64,000 bases of DNA. Source: Acidobacteriota bacterium (lineage in GTDB: Bacteria > Acidobacteriota > Holophagae > Acanthopleuribacterales > Acanthopleuribacteraceae). The notes beneath the pieces were generated by a model. The model searched no databases. It was not told the origin of the DNA and saw only the letters and a list, made by a program, of their open reading frames with translations. Positions 9,951 through 17,974 of the stretch are shown here, one piece after another. The first letter of the stretch is position 1; every line of letters starts with the position of its first letter. The translations under genes were made by a program, and so were the position numbers. The stretch covers positions 1-64,000 of the forward strand of contig PDUC01000042.1 of the NCBI GenBank assembly GCA_002747255.1, given 5' to 3'.

Positions 9951-10268
9951 ACCAAAACGCTTAATGCCAATTTACCATTGCCCCCGCGTGCTTTTGGCTT
10001 GGAGAAAAAAATGAAGTTAATAGAATTGAGACCTGAAAATACGGTTGTTTCACGATAGCTGGCCTGGAATCATCGATTGATCTGCTCTTTTGCGAAAAAT
10101 GTTGGAATCTCCCCAAAAACAATATCCTGTTAAGGATCTCTCCGGTGTTATCATGAAACAGAATTCAATCAATCCACGCTGGATGGAAATCACGTAGGTT
10201 GAAAGATACTTCTGCATTAAGCCATTTCGTGATACTCTGTGAGCGTAAAATCGCCATCAGAGGAAACC
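9951..10268. other. Gap of 318 bases without a convincing gene
   Basis: No terminator or clear promoter is visible. A 15-codon reading frame at 10011-10058 has GGAG six bases before its ATG but is too short to support as a gene. Confidence 0.5.
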
Positions 10269-10772
10269 ATGAAAAGGTCCTGGTTCATGACAAGTTGCTT
10301 GATTATTTATAGTTTTGCTGGATACACCGTAAGCTCATGGTGTATCTTTACGGATCGCGAGCTGAATTACCAACTCGAATATCCCTGTTCCTGGTGGGTG
10401 GAGGATCACACTCGAAAAAAAGGTATGATTCGGGCTGATTTGAGTCATTCATCCATGGGGTTTCAAATTCGCCAATACGCGAAAAACCGAAGCCTGGAGT
10501 CATTTGCTTTGCGGTATGTTGAAAAGTTTAAACAAGATATGGAAACTCACTGGAAAGGTAAAATGGAATTTATTTCCGCCTCTTGTGAACAAAACCGGTA
10601 CTGGGCCCACCTCAGGCTGAAACGAGCCGATGGACAAGTGTGGGATTTCTGGGAATACATTTTTGCAGACCAGAATAACTTCGTGGCCTTTCAATGCGGA
10701 GCGCCATACGATGAGACTCAAGACGCGGGAAACGTCTTTGAACAAATCGCCAATTCCTTTCGGTTTCTTTGA
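10269..10772 (+). CDS. Small exported protein, unknown function
   Basis: The product has 167 residues starting with a signal peptide (MKRSWFMTSCLIIYSFAGYT). The mature part reads as a compact alpha/beta domain: FTDRELNYQLEYPCSWWVED at its start, IQRYAKN-like and LESFALRYVEKFKQDM helices, and VFEQIANSFRFL at the end. This resembles PsbP/DcrB-type proteins, which share a Y-P-x-W motif after an early beta strand and a terminal helix ending in SF. The resemblance is by eye only. AGAGGA at 10259-10264 precedes the ATG; an upstream GTG at 10239 lacks a ribosome site. It follows the hybrid kinase on the same strand after a 318-base gap and ends 32 bases from the convergent tRNA gene. Confidence 0.6.
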   Translation: MKRSWFMTSCLIIYSFAGYTVSSWCIFTDRELNYQLEYPCSWWVEDHTRKKGMIRADLSHSSMGFQIRQYAKNRSLESFALRYVEKFKQDMETHWKGKMEFISASCEQNRYWAHLRLKRADGQVWDFWEYIFADQNNFVAFQCGAPYDETQDAGNVFEQIANSFRFL

Positions 10773-10804
10773 TATTGGGTAAATAACTAACTTTAAAAAA
10801 AAAA

Positions 10805-10880
10805 TGGTGCCCCCACCATGATTCGAACACGGGACCTACGGTTTACAAGACCGCCGCTCTACCAGCTGAGCTATAGGGGC
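10805..10880 (-). tRNA. tRNA-Thr, anticodon TGT
   Basis: Read on the minus strand from 10880, a full cloverleaf can be drawn. The acceptor stem GCCCCTA pairs with TGGGGGC, the D arm is GCTC/GAGC, and the anticodon stem GCGGT/ACCGT closes the loop CTTGTAA. The T arm CCGTG/CATGG encloses TTCGAAT. The anticodon TGT reads ACA, a threonine codon. The CCA tail is encoded (10805-10807) and is followed directly by ten T residues on the minus strand (10804-10795), with no hairpin before them. Confidence 0.95.
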
Positions 10881-10899
10881 ACCTCATCGGCAAGTGCGT

Positions 10900-10928
10900 A
10901 TTATAGGGAGTTGGTTTTTGGTTTGCAA
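10900..10928 (-). promoter_or_regulatory. Promoter of tRNA-Thr
   Basis: On the minus strand TTGCAA (10928-10923) and TATAAT (10905-10900) are separated by exactly 17 bases. The expected transcript start near 10893 lies about 13 bases before the tRNA 5' end. This is one of the best sigma-70-type promoters in the window. The rest of 10929-11087 shows no gene. Confidence 0.75.
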
Positions 10929-11087
10929 TAGATTTTTTTTAAAAATGTATGGCAGGTATAAAAAGTTTATATTTAAGGGGTTAGTGTCTTCATATATCCC
11001 AAAAAAGCCTCTGCCGGACAGTTACCTGTGTGTTTGCAAAAAAAGGGATCTGGCGCGACAGCACCATTGCAACTCGCCCTGTTGAGT

Positions 11088-11126
11088 AAAAAAAACGCCC
11101 TCAATCGTTTGCTGAGATTAAGGGCG
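11088..11126 (-). terminator. Rho-independent terminator of the phosphofructokinase gene
   Basis: On the minus strand an 11-bp stem (11126-11116 with 11106-11096, one mismatch, GC-rich GGGCG base) is followed by eight T residues (11095-11088). It lies about 60 bases past the stop of the phosphofructokinase gene. Confidence 0.8.
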
Positions 11127-11189
11127 CTTTCTCTTTTTCCTCACTCTTTCAAAGAGAGCAGGTTATTGGAAATGGTTTGAATTCAGGGT

Positions 11190-12386
11190 TTACAGCCCTG
11201 TCATAATGAAGGTCGGCTGTTTTTGGAACGTGTGGTACAGCGGTCTGTAACGGTCGGTGTCGTAATGCTTGGCAATGTCCACCAGTTTCTTGGAACCGAC
11301 CACGGTTTCAATGGGAACGTTGTCGTAAATGCCGTCGCGGATACCAACTAAACGTCCGGATTTCCTTTCCAGAACAAGATCCAGAGCCAGGTTACCGAAA
11401 GCCATGGGTACGATGGAATCCATGGCGTCGGGGTTGCCGCAGCGTACCAGGTAACTCAGGCGTTGAGAGATAACGTTAATTCGCTCTCCGTTATTGTACT
11501 TTGGAGAGAGTTCTTTCAGTTTGGAGGCCACTTGATCGCCGATCCCGCCCAGTTTTTTGTGACCGAACATATCGGTTTCGTCGCTGGAGAAGTGCATGCC
11601 GGTGTCATTTTTGAACATGGCACCTTCTGAAACCAGCAGAACCGAGTAATTACTCGGGTTGTTCTTTCGGTCTTGAACCATTAATTCGGTTAGATGTTCA
11701 ATGTCGAATGGATGTTCGGGAATGACACAGCGGTCAGCAGCTCCGCCCAAGGTGGGCATGAGCGCGGTATAGCCGGCATATCTTCCAAAGACTTCGATCA
11801 CCAGAAAACGCTCATGGGAACCGGCACTTGTTCTCAGGGTATGGGTCAAATCAATGGTTCGGGATACACAGGTACTGAAACCAATGCAGTATTCCGTGCC
11901 GGGAACATCGTTGTCCATTGTCTTGGGAACAGCGATCACTCTCATGCCCTCTTCGTGCAGGCGATGAGCGTAACTGAGTGTGTCGTCTCCGCCAATGGGT
12001 ATCAGGGTGTCAATGCCCAGAAACTCGAGGTTCTTGAGTACATCGGGTGTGACGTCGTTGACTTTATCGGTGTACTTGTCTTTTAAGTGATTGGGCACTT
12101 TTGCCAAGGGCAGGGTGCTGGGACGTGTTCTTGATGTGTGCAGGAAGGTTCCGCCCGTTCGTCCAAGCCGGTTGACATCGTCATAAGTCAGGTCAATGAC
12201 CCAACGGCTGTTGTCAGCCTCTTTGTCCGGGACGATGTCCACCAGGCTGCCCCAACCGCCTTTTAAGCCGATAACGCGATAGCCTTCTCTGATTGCTCGA
12301 ATGGTGACGGCTCGAATGGCCGGATTCAGACCCGGACAATCACCGCCTCCTGTGAGGATCCCTATGGTTCCCTTGTATGTTGACAT
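11190..12386 (-). CDS. 6-phosphofructokinase, PPi-dependent type
   Basis: The product has 398 residues and is a PfkA-family enzyme that phosphorylates fructose 6-phosphate to the 1,6-bisphosphate in glycolysis. The N-terminus has GILTGGGDCPGLNPAIR. The phosphoryl-donor site reads GGDDT (132-136), with Asp135 where ATP-dependent enzymes have Gly. The catalytic loop reads PKTMDND (154-160), with Lys155 where ATP enzymes have Gly. In characterised family members this Asp/Lys pair marks pyrophosphate-dependent enzymes, in which the reaction is reversible. GFSTCVSRTID, HERFLVIEVFGRYAGYTAL and SQRLSYLVRCG are further family segments. A strong AGGAGG stands before the ATG and a terminator follows. 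It is a single-gene unit. Donor specificity is inferred from two residues only. Confidence 0.9.
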   Translation of the reverse strand: MSTYKGTIGILTGGGDCPGLNPAIRAVTIRAIREGYRVIGLKGGWGSLVDIVPDKEADNSRWVIDLTYDDVNRLGRTGGTFLHTSRTRPSTLPLAKVPNHLKDKYTDKVNDVTPDVLKNLEFLGIDTLIPIGGDDTLSYAHRLHEEGMRVIAVPKTMDNDVPGTEYCIGFSTCVSRTIDLTHTLRTSAGSHERFLVIEVFGRYAGYTALMPTLGGAADRCVIPEHPFDIEHLTELMVQDRKNNPSNYSVLLVSEGAMFKNDTGMHFSSDETDMFGHKKLGGIGDQVASKLKELSPKYNNGERINVISQRLSYLVRCGNPDAMDSIVPMAFGNLALDLVLERKSGRLVGIRDGIYDNVPIETVVGSKKLVDIAKHYDTDRYRPLYHTFQKQPTFIMTGL

Positions 12387-12848
12387 TCTATTCCTCCTGT
12401 CGTATGCCTTTTTGATTCAGGCTGCTATTTTTTTTATCCGTTAAAAGTGTTGTCGGTGTGAAGAAACTCCAGTAACCAATGGAGTCTTACTGGATGAATT
12501 CGTGTTTTAATTCAATCTCTTCTCGTTGAATGCATCGTATGGAGTTGTAAACATCAAATCCCTGCCGCCATTGAATTAAATCTATATCCAACCAACACAA
12601 CGGACGTTTAATGCATCATTATAACTGATTGCCGTTCGTTCGCACTGTTAAAATCAGGTTAGGCGGGATTTTAGCCCGAAAAAAGCTCGTGCCCCGAAAG
12701 TGACATGGATGCAAGCCTTTTTCAGGTTAGTTCCACCTGGCAGATTCCATCGTCCTGACCGATTACCGTGCTTGAAGGCAGAGCTTGCATTTAGCCGAAA
12801 ATGATGGTGCCGTAACGCACGCCCAGTGCTTCAGCCAAGGTCGGGCTA
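12387..12848. other. Gap of 462 bases with a possible decayed coding remnant
   Basis: On the minus strand, 12856-12788 reads as about 22 residues ending GVRYGTIIFG then TAA. It is immediately followed by an ATG that opens 22 more codons (to 12722) ending CQVELT. Both look protein-like but are too short to identify. The rest, towards the phosphofructokinase gene, should hold that gene's promoter, but no clear pair of boxes is visible. Confidence 0.3.
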
Positions 12849-13571
12849 TCAGCTTGTTATCTCCAGAAAGTCACCCGATCCAAAATTGTCGCAAGTGAGC
12901 AGTGTATAAAAAACGGGGGACTGCCGCTCTACAATGGTGCTTGGTCCCAGCAGTGGAAGCTCATAGGTAATGACGTGAATGCCGTTTTCGGAACACCAAG
13001 TGCCAAAGGAGCCAGGCGTTTTGTAACCCACATCCTCGATCAGCTCCATGCCTGTTTCCCGGGCGAACCACCTGGCAAGAGGCGTGTTTTCGGGATCTTC
13101 GATACAGTCCAGCGGTGCGTGCATGGCAATGGCGGTATCCGGCTGGAGCTTTTGAATTAACTTGATGAGTTCGCTGGTTTCGGGTTCCGAAGCCGGGTGT
13201 GTGCCCGGACTGAGCAGGATGTCTCTGGGACTGGTCATGCTGGAACGATGAGGGACAGGTTCCGCGCTCCATGTTTCCGTGGGGAAGTTCCTGTTCAGTT
13301 CAACGCCGTTGGCATTGCAGCGCGTACCTCTGATAAGGCCATCGGGATTTGCGGCCAAAATAACCGCGCAGTGAGGTGAGGGTTCCGAGAGCAAGCGCAA
13401 GGTACGCGAGATGAGAAACGTGCTTTCGGCTTCTTCGCCGTGAATGCCCGCGAAAATCAGTACCTTGCACTCTTTGGCAGGCAGCCAGACTTCCAGGGGA
13501 CAGCCGAGAACCGATTGTCCGTAAATACGGGGAACCCATTGAAGGGTCCCTCTTTCTTTTCTTGGTCGCAT
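12849..13571 (-). CDS. MpaA-like M14 murein peptide amidase
   Basis: The product is a zinc carboxypeptidase of the M14 family, 240 residues, close to the length of E. coli MpaA, which cuts the gamma-D-Glu-diaminopimelate bond in recycled murein tripeptide. Zinc ligands are His44 and Glu47 (GIHGEEAES) and His151 (AIAMHAPLD), and the general base is Glu204 (ITYELPLL). The segment ANPDGLIRGTRCNANGVELN with following RNFP is the usual substrate-carboxylate and Asn-Arg pair of the family. There is no signal peptide, so it is cytoplasmic. Its ATG overlaps the stop of the upstream carboxypeptidase gene by one base (TAATG), implying translational coupling. Related M14 enzymes act on other peptides, so the exact substrate is inferred. 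Confidence 0.8.
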   Translation of the reverse strand: MRPRKERGTLQWVPRIYGQSVLGCPLEVWLPAKECKVLIFAGIHGEEAESTFLISRTLRLLSEPSPHCAVILAANPDGLIRGTRCNANGVELNRNFPTETWSAEPVPHRSSMTSPRDILLSPGTHPASEPETSELIKLIQKLQPDTAIAMHAPLDCIEDPENTPLARWFARETGMELIEDVGYKTPGSFGTWCSENGIHVITYELPLLGPSTIVERQSPVFYTLLTCDNFGSGDFLEITS

Positions 13572-14278
13572 TATGACAGGTAAGCTCCTATGTTTAAAAC
13601 AAATCGATCGTATATTTCGTCCAGTTTGTCCAGCAAGGTCGATTTGAGTTCAATATCCGCACGGGAAAGGGTTTCGTGAAGTAAGTCTACAGTCAACAGG
13701 GAAATGTACTCTTCCGAGACAGGTTGATAGCTCAGGTGCCAGCGTTCGGGGGCCACACCGTTGCGATCAGCGTCATAGGGCCTGAAAAAGCCGTGGGACT
13801 TGTTCGCGGCCATTTGTTCATCCAGCCAACGGTGCAGAGGGCCGAACATGCCGTCATCGTTCACTTCTTCGGGAATTTGTTCAATTACATAGCCTTCAGG
13901 TGTGGCATTGGCGTCCGAGACATCGATATCCGTTCCCCAGTGGTGTCTGGAAGCACCGGGCAGCGCAGACCACCTTAAAATGGAAAAAATGAGTTCTTCC
14001 TCGGTGAGCTTGGTGATATCGAGGGGAACTGCCTGACTGTCTAAAACAGCGAGTTGCCCCGTTGCCTTGCGATTCCAGATGGAAAGCTGCTGTTCAAAAC
14101 TTCTGAACCCGCTGTCAATCTGAAGGTCGAAACCCTGTTTCGCAGCGTCTTTTCGGAGCTCCATAAATGCATTGAGAGCCTCTTTATGAATGGGCTTTGC
14201 CAGCGCATTTTTCTCATCGGGTTGACAGAGGTGCTCTTCTGTCTGTCCGGTTAATATCAGTGAATTTGCTAACTTCAT
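13571..14278 (-). CDS. VanY/LdcB-like M15B carboxypeptidase, cytoplasmic
   Basis: The product has 235 residues. The zinc motif is SRHHWGTDID (Ser110 to Asp119, with His112 and Asp119 as ligands), and ERWHLSY supplies the catalytic Glu178 and third ligand His181. DSGFRSFEQQ is the substrate-loop motif of D,D- and L,D-carboxypeptidases, which trim D-Ala from stem peptides. There is no signal peptide or anchor, which is unusual because VanY and DacB-type enzymes usually act outside the membrane. Together with the coupled MpaA-like gene this suggests trimming of recycled peptides in the cytoplasm. The ATG at 14278 is preceded by AGGA 5 bases upstream; a GTG at 14296 is the alternative start. The D,D versus L,D choice cannot be made from sequence. 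Confidence 0.8.
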   Translation of the reverse strand: MKLANSLILTGQTEEHLCQPDEKNALAKPIHKEALNAFMELRKDAAKQGFDLQIDSGFRSFEQQLSIWNRKATGQLAVLDSQAVPLDITKLTEEELIFSILRWSALPGASRHHWGTDIDVSDANATPEGYVIEQIPEEVNDDGMFGPLHRWLDEQMAANKSHGFFRPYDADRNGVAPERWHLSYQPVSEEYISLLTVDLLHETLSRADIELKSTLLDKLDEIYDRFVLNIGAYLS

Positions 14279-14714
14279 CTTCTTCCTCACATTCACGGTC
14301 TAGGAGGTCTATTGTAAAATAGTCAATGGGTACATTCCTAGTTATTCTTTGAAATAAAAGTGTTTGGTAATTCAATAAAACCGTGTTTTTTGTTGTCAAC
14401 AACCCAAATTACAATGAAGACGCTATGGAAATTGACGCCATGACCGATTCTTTTACTTCTAAAACCCCCGCTCTGAAACATTCTCACACCGGCGCATGGA
14501 TCGCTTAACCATCCGACAAACAAAAGTGACGATTTAAAGGTGTTGTTGATGCATTTTGTGCTAAAATTCTGCGGTTTGGTCTATGTGAAACTGATTAAAT
14601 GAGTTCCACACAGAAAGACATACAGCCCTTTTCAACTGCGGAGTCAATTCAAAATGAGATCTGAGCAGTCGATAGAGATGAAAAAATAGCATGAAGAAAT
14701 CAAATGAGGATACA
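14279..14714. other. Divergent gap between carboxypeptidase and lysA
   Basis: This 436-base stretch separates the minus-strand peptide-trimming pair from plus-strand lysA. It holds a candidate minus promoter (14370-14399). I looked for a lysine riboswitch before lysA and saw no convincing fold or terminator. Confidence 0.4.
14370..14399 (-). promoter_or_regulatory. Candidate promoter for the carboxypeptidase-MpaA pair
   Basis: On the minus strand a perfect TTGACA (14399-14394) is followed after 18 bases by TTGAAT (14375-14370), a 4-of-6 match to the -10 consensus. The leader would be about 85 bases. Confidence 0.35.
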
Positions 14715-16016
14715 ATGACATTAAACAAGAGTGGAAAGAGAAACAAAAGAATCGGTGCGTTTTCAGTGGAGACATTGAAATCCCTGGCCGAACAGTACGG
14801 CACACCCCTGTACCTTTATGATGGTGAGCGCATTCAGTACAAGGTTCGCAAACTGACTGACGCATTTCAGTCGCGATACGATTCGGTCAAGATCCACTAC
14901 GCGTTTAAAGCAAATACAAACCTGAGCATCGTTTCGCTTTTAAAGAGAGAGGGCGTTGGAGCTGAATGCATTTCAAAAGGAGAGATGCAAATTGCCTTGA
15001 AAATGGGATACACAGGGGAAGACATCCTTTTTACTTCCAGCAGTAAATCACCCGATGAATTGGTTTTTGCGGTCAAGAATGGTGTCACCATCAACCTGGA
15101 CAGTCTTGGCGATCTTGAAAATCTCATGACAATTGTCAATGAAATAAAGAAAAAGACCATGGTGTCGTTCAGAGTGAACCCGGATGTGGACCCAATGACC
15201 CATCGTCACATTGCCACAGGCCATAAATACACAAAGTTCGGGATTCACCTGGATGGAGACGAGATTATCGAGGCATACCAGGCGGTGAAGGAGAACCCAT
15301 ATCTGGAACCCATCGGCATACACAGTCATGTCGGTTCCCAGATTCTGGCTTCAGAACCCATGAAAGGGAATGCACACCTGCTGATTAAGGCTGTCAAGAG
15401 ACTGAAAAAGGAGCTGAATATCGAACTCAAGTTTATCGATCTCGGTGGCGGTATTGGAATCCCATACGAGGGAGGCCAGTCTGAAGTGGATATTGATACC
15501 ATGGCAGAAACTGTCATTGACCTGCTAAAAGGGGAATTGAAGGATGTCATGCCGCTGCCGGCTATTTGGCTTGAGCCTGGCCGTTACTTTGTGGGAGATG
15601 CCGGATTGTTGTTGACACGCATCAATTCCGTTAAACACACGCCGCATACGAACTTCATCAATGTCGATACGGGTTTCAATCACCAACTCCGGCCTATTCT
15701 CTACGAAGCGCAGCATCGGGTTTTGCTTGTTGGATCAGGTGGAGAAGAGAGAAAATACGATATAGCTGGAAACATATGCGAAACCGGCGATATTATAGCC
15801 GAAGATCGAATGCTTCCCACTCCCCGTAAAGGGGACTACCTGGCTATTATGGATTGCGGAGCTTATGGCTTCTCCATGGCCAGTGAGTACAATAGTTTTC
15901 TTTTACCTGTCGAATTACTGTCATTAGATGATAAAATACATCTAATACGAAAGCGTGAATCATTTGACGATCTATTGAGGAATCAGTTGATCCCTGAAGA
16001 GTTACAGAACGCCTGA
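14715..16016 (+). CDS. lysA: Diaminopimelate decarboxylase
   Basis: The product has 433 residues. It is a PLP-dependent fold-III decarboxylase that converts meso-diaminopimelate to L-lysine. The PLP lysine is Lys65 in IHYAFKANTN. Further motifs are HSHVGSQI (ring-stacking His), LGGGIGIPY (phosphate loop), WLEPGRYFVG, GNICETGDI (catalytic Cys) and CGAYGFSMASEYN (Tyr contacting PLP). Length is normal. GAGGA at 14706-14710 lies 4 bases before the chosen ATG; the in-frame ATG at 14691 has a weaker site. It stands alone and diverges from two genes that would release or process murein peptides. This would link lysine supply with diaminopimelate recycling, but shared regulation is inference. Confidence 0.95.
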   Translation: MTLNKSGKRNKRIGAFSVETLKSLAEQYGTPLYLYDGERIQYKVRKLTDAFQSRYDSVKIHYAFKANTNLSIVSLLKREGVGAECISKGEMQIALKMGYTGEDILFTSSSKSPDELVFAVKNGVTINLDSLGDLENLMTIVNEIKKKTMVSFRVNPDVDPMTHRHIATGHKYTKFGIHLDGDEIIEAYQAVKENPYLEPIGIHSHVGSQILASEPMKGNAHLLIKAVKRLKKELNIELKFIDLGGGIGIPYEGGQSEVDIDTMAETVIDLLKGELKDVMPLPAIWLEPGRYFVGDAGLLLTRINSVKHTPHTNFINVDTGFNHQLRPILYEAQHRVLLVGSGGEERKYDIAGNICETGDIIAEDRMLPTPRKGDYLAIMDCGAYGFSMASEYNSFLLPVELLSLDDKIHLIRKRESFDDLLRNQLIPEELQNA

Positions 16017-16081
16017 TTCATGACTGAACTGAAGCTTTTGCTCTGGCCTGTTCCAGAAATACTATAAAAATGAGAGACTCT

Positions 16082-17974
16082 ATGAAAGTTGTACTTGTTA
16101 TTTTATGCGCGTTGTCAATTTGTTTGGGAGGTGATTCCACTCAAACGAAAACTGTTCCTGATATTTCTTACGATCATCTACTGCACCCCTTGAAGCTGAA
16201 AGATGGAGAACTCTTTCTGCAGGTAAAATCAGGAAATGCCAAAGATATTACTTCTCCTGCCGTTTACAAATTGTCTGATTTCGAGAAAGTCGCCCGTGGA
16301 ACAGCCACAGGTATTCAATTGGATTTTGGCAATAAAAATTTGAAAGGAATGCTGCATTACGGTCTTATCGTCTATGGTGATTCCAGATTTCCCATGCCGG
16401 TTTTTTACAAAAAAACCGCTAAAATTGAGGGGGGGACCACCCATATTCCCGTTCTGGACAACTTGAGCAAAGATCACGATGCAGTGAACTGGCAGGAAAC
16501 AGGCCGTGGAGTTATTGGTTACAGAGTGGTCAACAACAGAGGGCGTTTACTCTACGAAGGGAAGGTCGCCTTTTCCGGGAAAGGGCCTTTCTCGGTGGTC
16601 CCGACAGTGATAGAAGGGCCTTTTGTGCACAATGTCACCCACGACAGTGCCATTATTTCCTTTGAAACAGATTCCAAAACGGAAAGTTCGCTCAATGTCA
16701 ACGGCACCTTTTACAGTCAAAAAATCCCCGCGACGAAGCACATTTACCAACTCAATAATCTTCAACCGGACAGCCAATATCAGTATCGGTTGAGTGTGGG
16801 CTCCCATGCAGAGGGCTATTCCTTTAAAACCCCTCCCGTACCTGGATCCAGAAAGAAATTCAAGTTTGCTTATGCTTCCGATTCCAGAGGAGGAAGCGGC
16901 GGAGGTGAAAGGGATCTGTACGGTGTGAATGCGTATATTTTAAAAAAAATCATGGCGCTCTTTGTTCAGCAGGATTGCGTTTTTTTTCAATTCTCAGGCG
17001 ATCTCATCAACGGCTATTTAAGTGAACCTGATGAGATGAGACTGCAATACCGCAATTTTAAAAGAGCGGTCGAGCCTTTTGCTCATTACTTTCCCATTTA
17101 CTACTCAATGGGCAATCACGAATTGCTGATGAAAACATTCCTGATTGACAAACAACCCGTTTTTGTGGACAACTTTCCCTACGAGACTCACTCCGCAGAA
17201 GTTGTTTTTGCCAATGAATTTATCAATCCCGAAAGTGATCTCGTCAGTGAAGATGGCAGCAGGTGGGATCCCGATCCCGATCATGTGAATTTCCCGCCAT
17301 ACAAAGAAACGGTTTTTCAATACCGATACGATAATATCGCTGTCGTTGTTTTGAATTCAAATTACTGGTACGCACCTTTAATTTCTCGGATACCGGAGTC
17401 GGGCGGTAATCTGCACGGTTACATTATGGACAATCAAATGAAGTGGCTCGAGAAGACGCTTCACCAACTGGAAGCAGACCGTACCATCGACCATGTCTTT
17501 GTGACCCTGCACACCCCTTTCTTTCCCAATAGCGGCCACGTTGTCGATGATATGTGGTACAGCGGAAACAATGAACCCAGGCCCACCATTAAGGGCACGC
17601 CGGTTGAGAAGGGGATTATTGAACGCAGAGATGAGTTGCTTGATCTGATTGTCAATCGATCGAGTAAACCAATTGCCCTTTTAACCGGTGATGAGCACAA
17701 CTATTGTCGTACGTTGATTGACGATGCCATGCCAAGATATCCCGAGAATTATCCCGGCCGGAAAGTCAAATTGAAAAGATCCATTTATCAAATTAACAAC
17801 GGTTCGGCGGGAGCGCCTTACTACGCCATTCAGCAAACACCCTGGACAGAGCATACGAGCAGCTTTACAACGCAGACAGCGCTGTGTGTAATTGAAGTTG
17901 AAGGGCCCAAGGTCAGTATGGTTGTCATCAATCCTGATACTTTGGAAGAGATTGACTCTGTGGTGCTGAGATGA
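16082..17974 (+). CDS. Exported metallophosphoesterase with purple-acid-phosphatase-like N-terminus
   Basis: The product has 630 residues with a signal sequence (MKVVLVILCALSICLGG; the Cys gives a poor lipobox). A beta-rich region is followed by a fibronectin-III-like domain (about 190-255; THDSAIISFETDSKTESS, LNNLQPDSQYQYRL) as found before purple acid phosphatase catalytic domains. The calcineurin-like domain shows FAYASDSRG, FQFSGDLING, YSMGNHELL (the GNH metal motif), VTLHTPFF and LLTGDEHNYC (GDxH). It probably cleaves phosphate esters in the periplasm; the substrate is unknown. The ATG at 16082 is preferred because GAGAG lies 5 bases upstream and the signal peptide then begins properly; an ATG at 16070 is the alternative. 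Its stop overlaps the next start (ATGA). Confidence 0.85.
   Translation: MKVVLVILCALSICLGGDSTQTKTVPDISYDHLLHPLKLKDGELFLQVKSGNAKDITSPAVYKLSDFEKVARGTATGIQLDFGNKNLKGMLHYGLIVYGDSRFPMPVFYKKTAKIEGGTTHIPVLDNLSKDHDAVNWQETGRGVIGYRVVNNRGRLLYEGKVAFSGKGPFSVVPTVIEGPFVHNVTHDSAIISFETDSKTESSLNVNGTFYSQKIPATKHIYQLNNLQPDSQYQYRLSVGSHAEGYSFKTPPVPGSRKKFKFAYASDSRGGSGGGERDLYGVNAYILKKIMALFVQQDCVFFQFSGDLINGYLSEPDEMRLQYRNFKRAVEPFAHYFPIYYSMGNHELLMKTFLIDKQPVFVDNFPYETHSAEVVFANEFINPESDLVSEDGSRWDPDPDHVNFPPYKETVFQYRYDNIAVVVLNSNYWYAPLISRIPESGGNLHGYIMDNQMKWLEKTLHQLEADRTIDHVFVTLHTPFFPNSGHVVDDMWYSGNNEPRPTIKGTPVEKGIIERRDELLDLIVNRSSKPIALLTGDEHNYCRTLIDDAMPRYPENYPGRKVKLKRSIYQINNGSAGAPYYAIQQTPWTEHTSSFTTQTALCVIEVEGPKVSMVVINPDTLEEIDSVVLR

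Noticed and set aside
10011-10058. 15-codon frame with a good ribosome site
   Set aside because: It is too short and has no regulatory residues (such as repeated codons) or terminator after it to support a leader peptide.
10894-11085. 63-codon plus frame after tRNA-Thr
   Set aside because: It runs over the tRNA promoter and has no ribosome site or family.
14279-14714. Possible lysine riboswitch before lysA
   Set aside because: No conserved lysine-riboswitch core or terminator pair could be drawn by eye.
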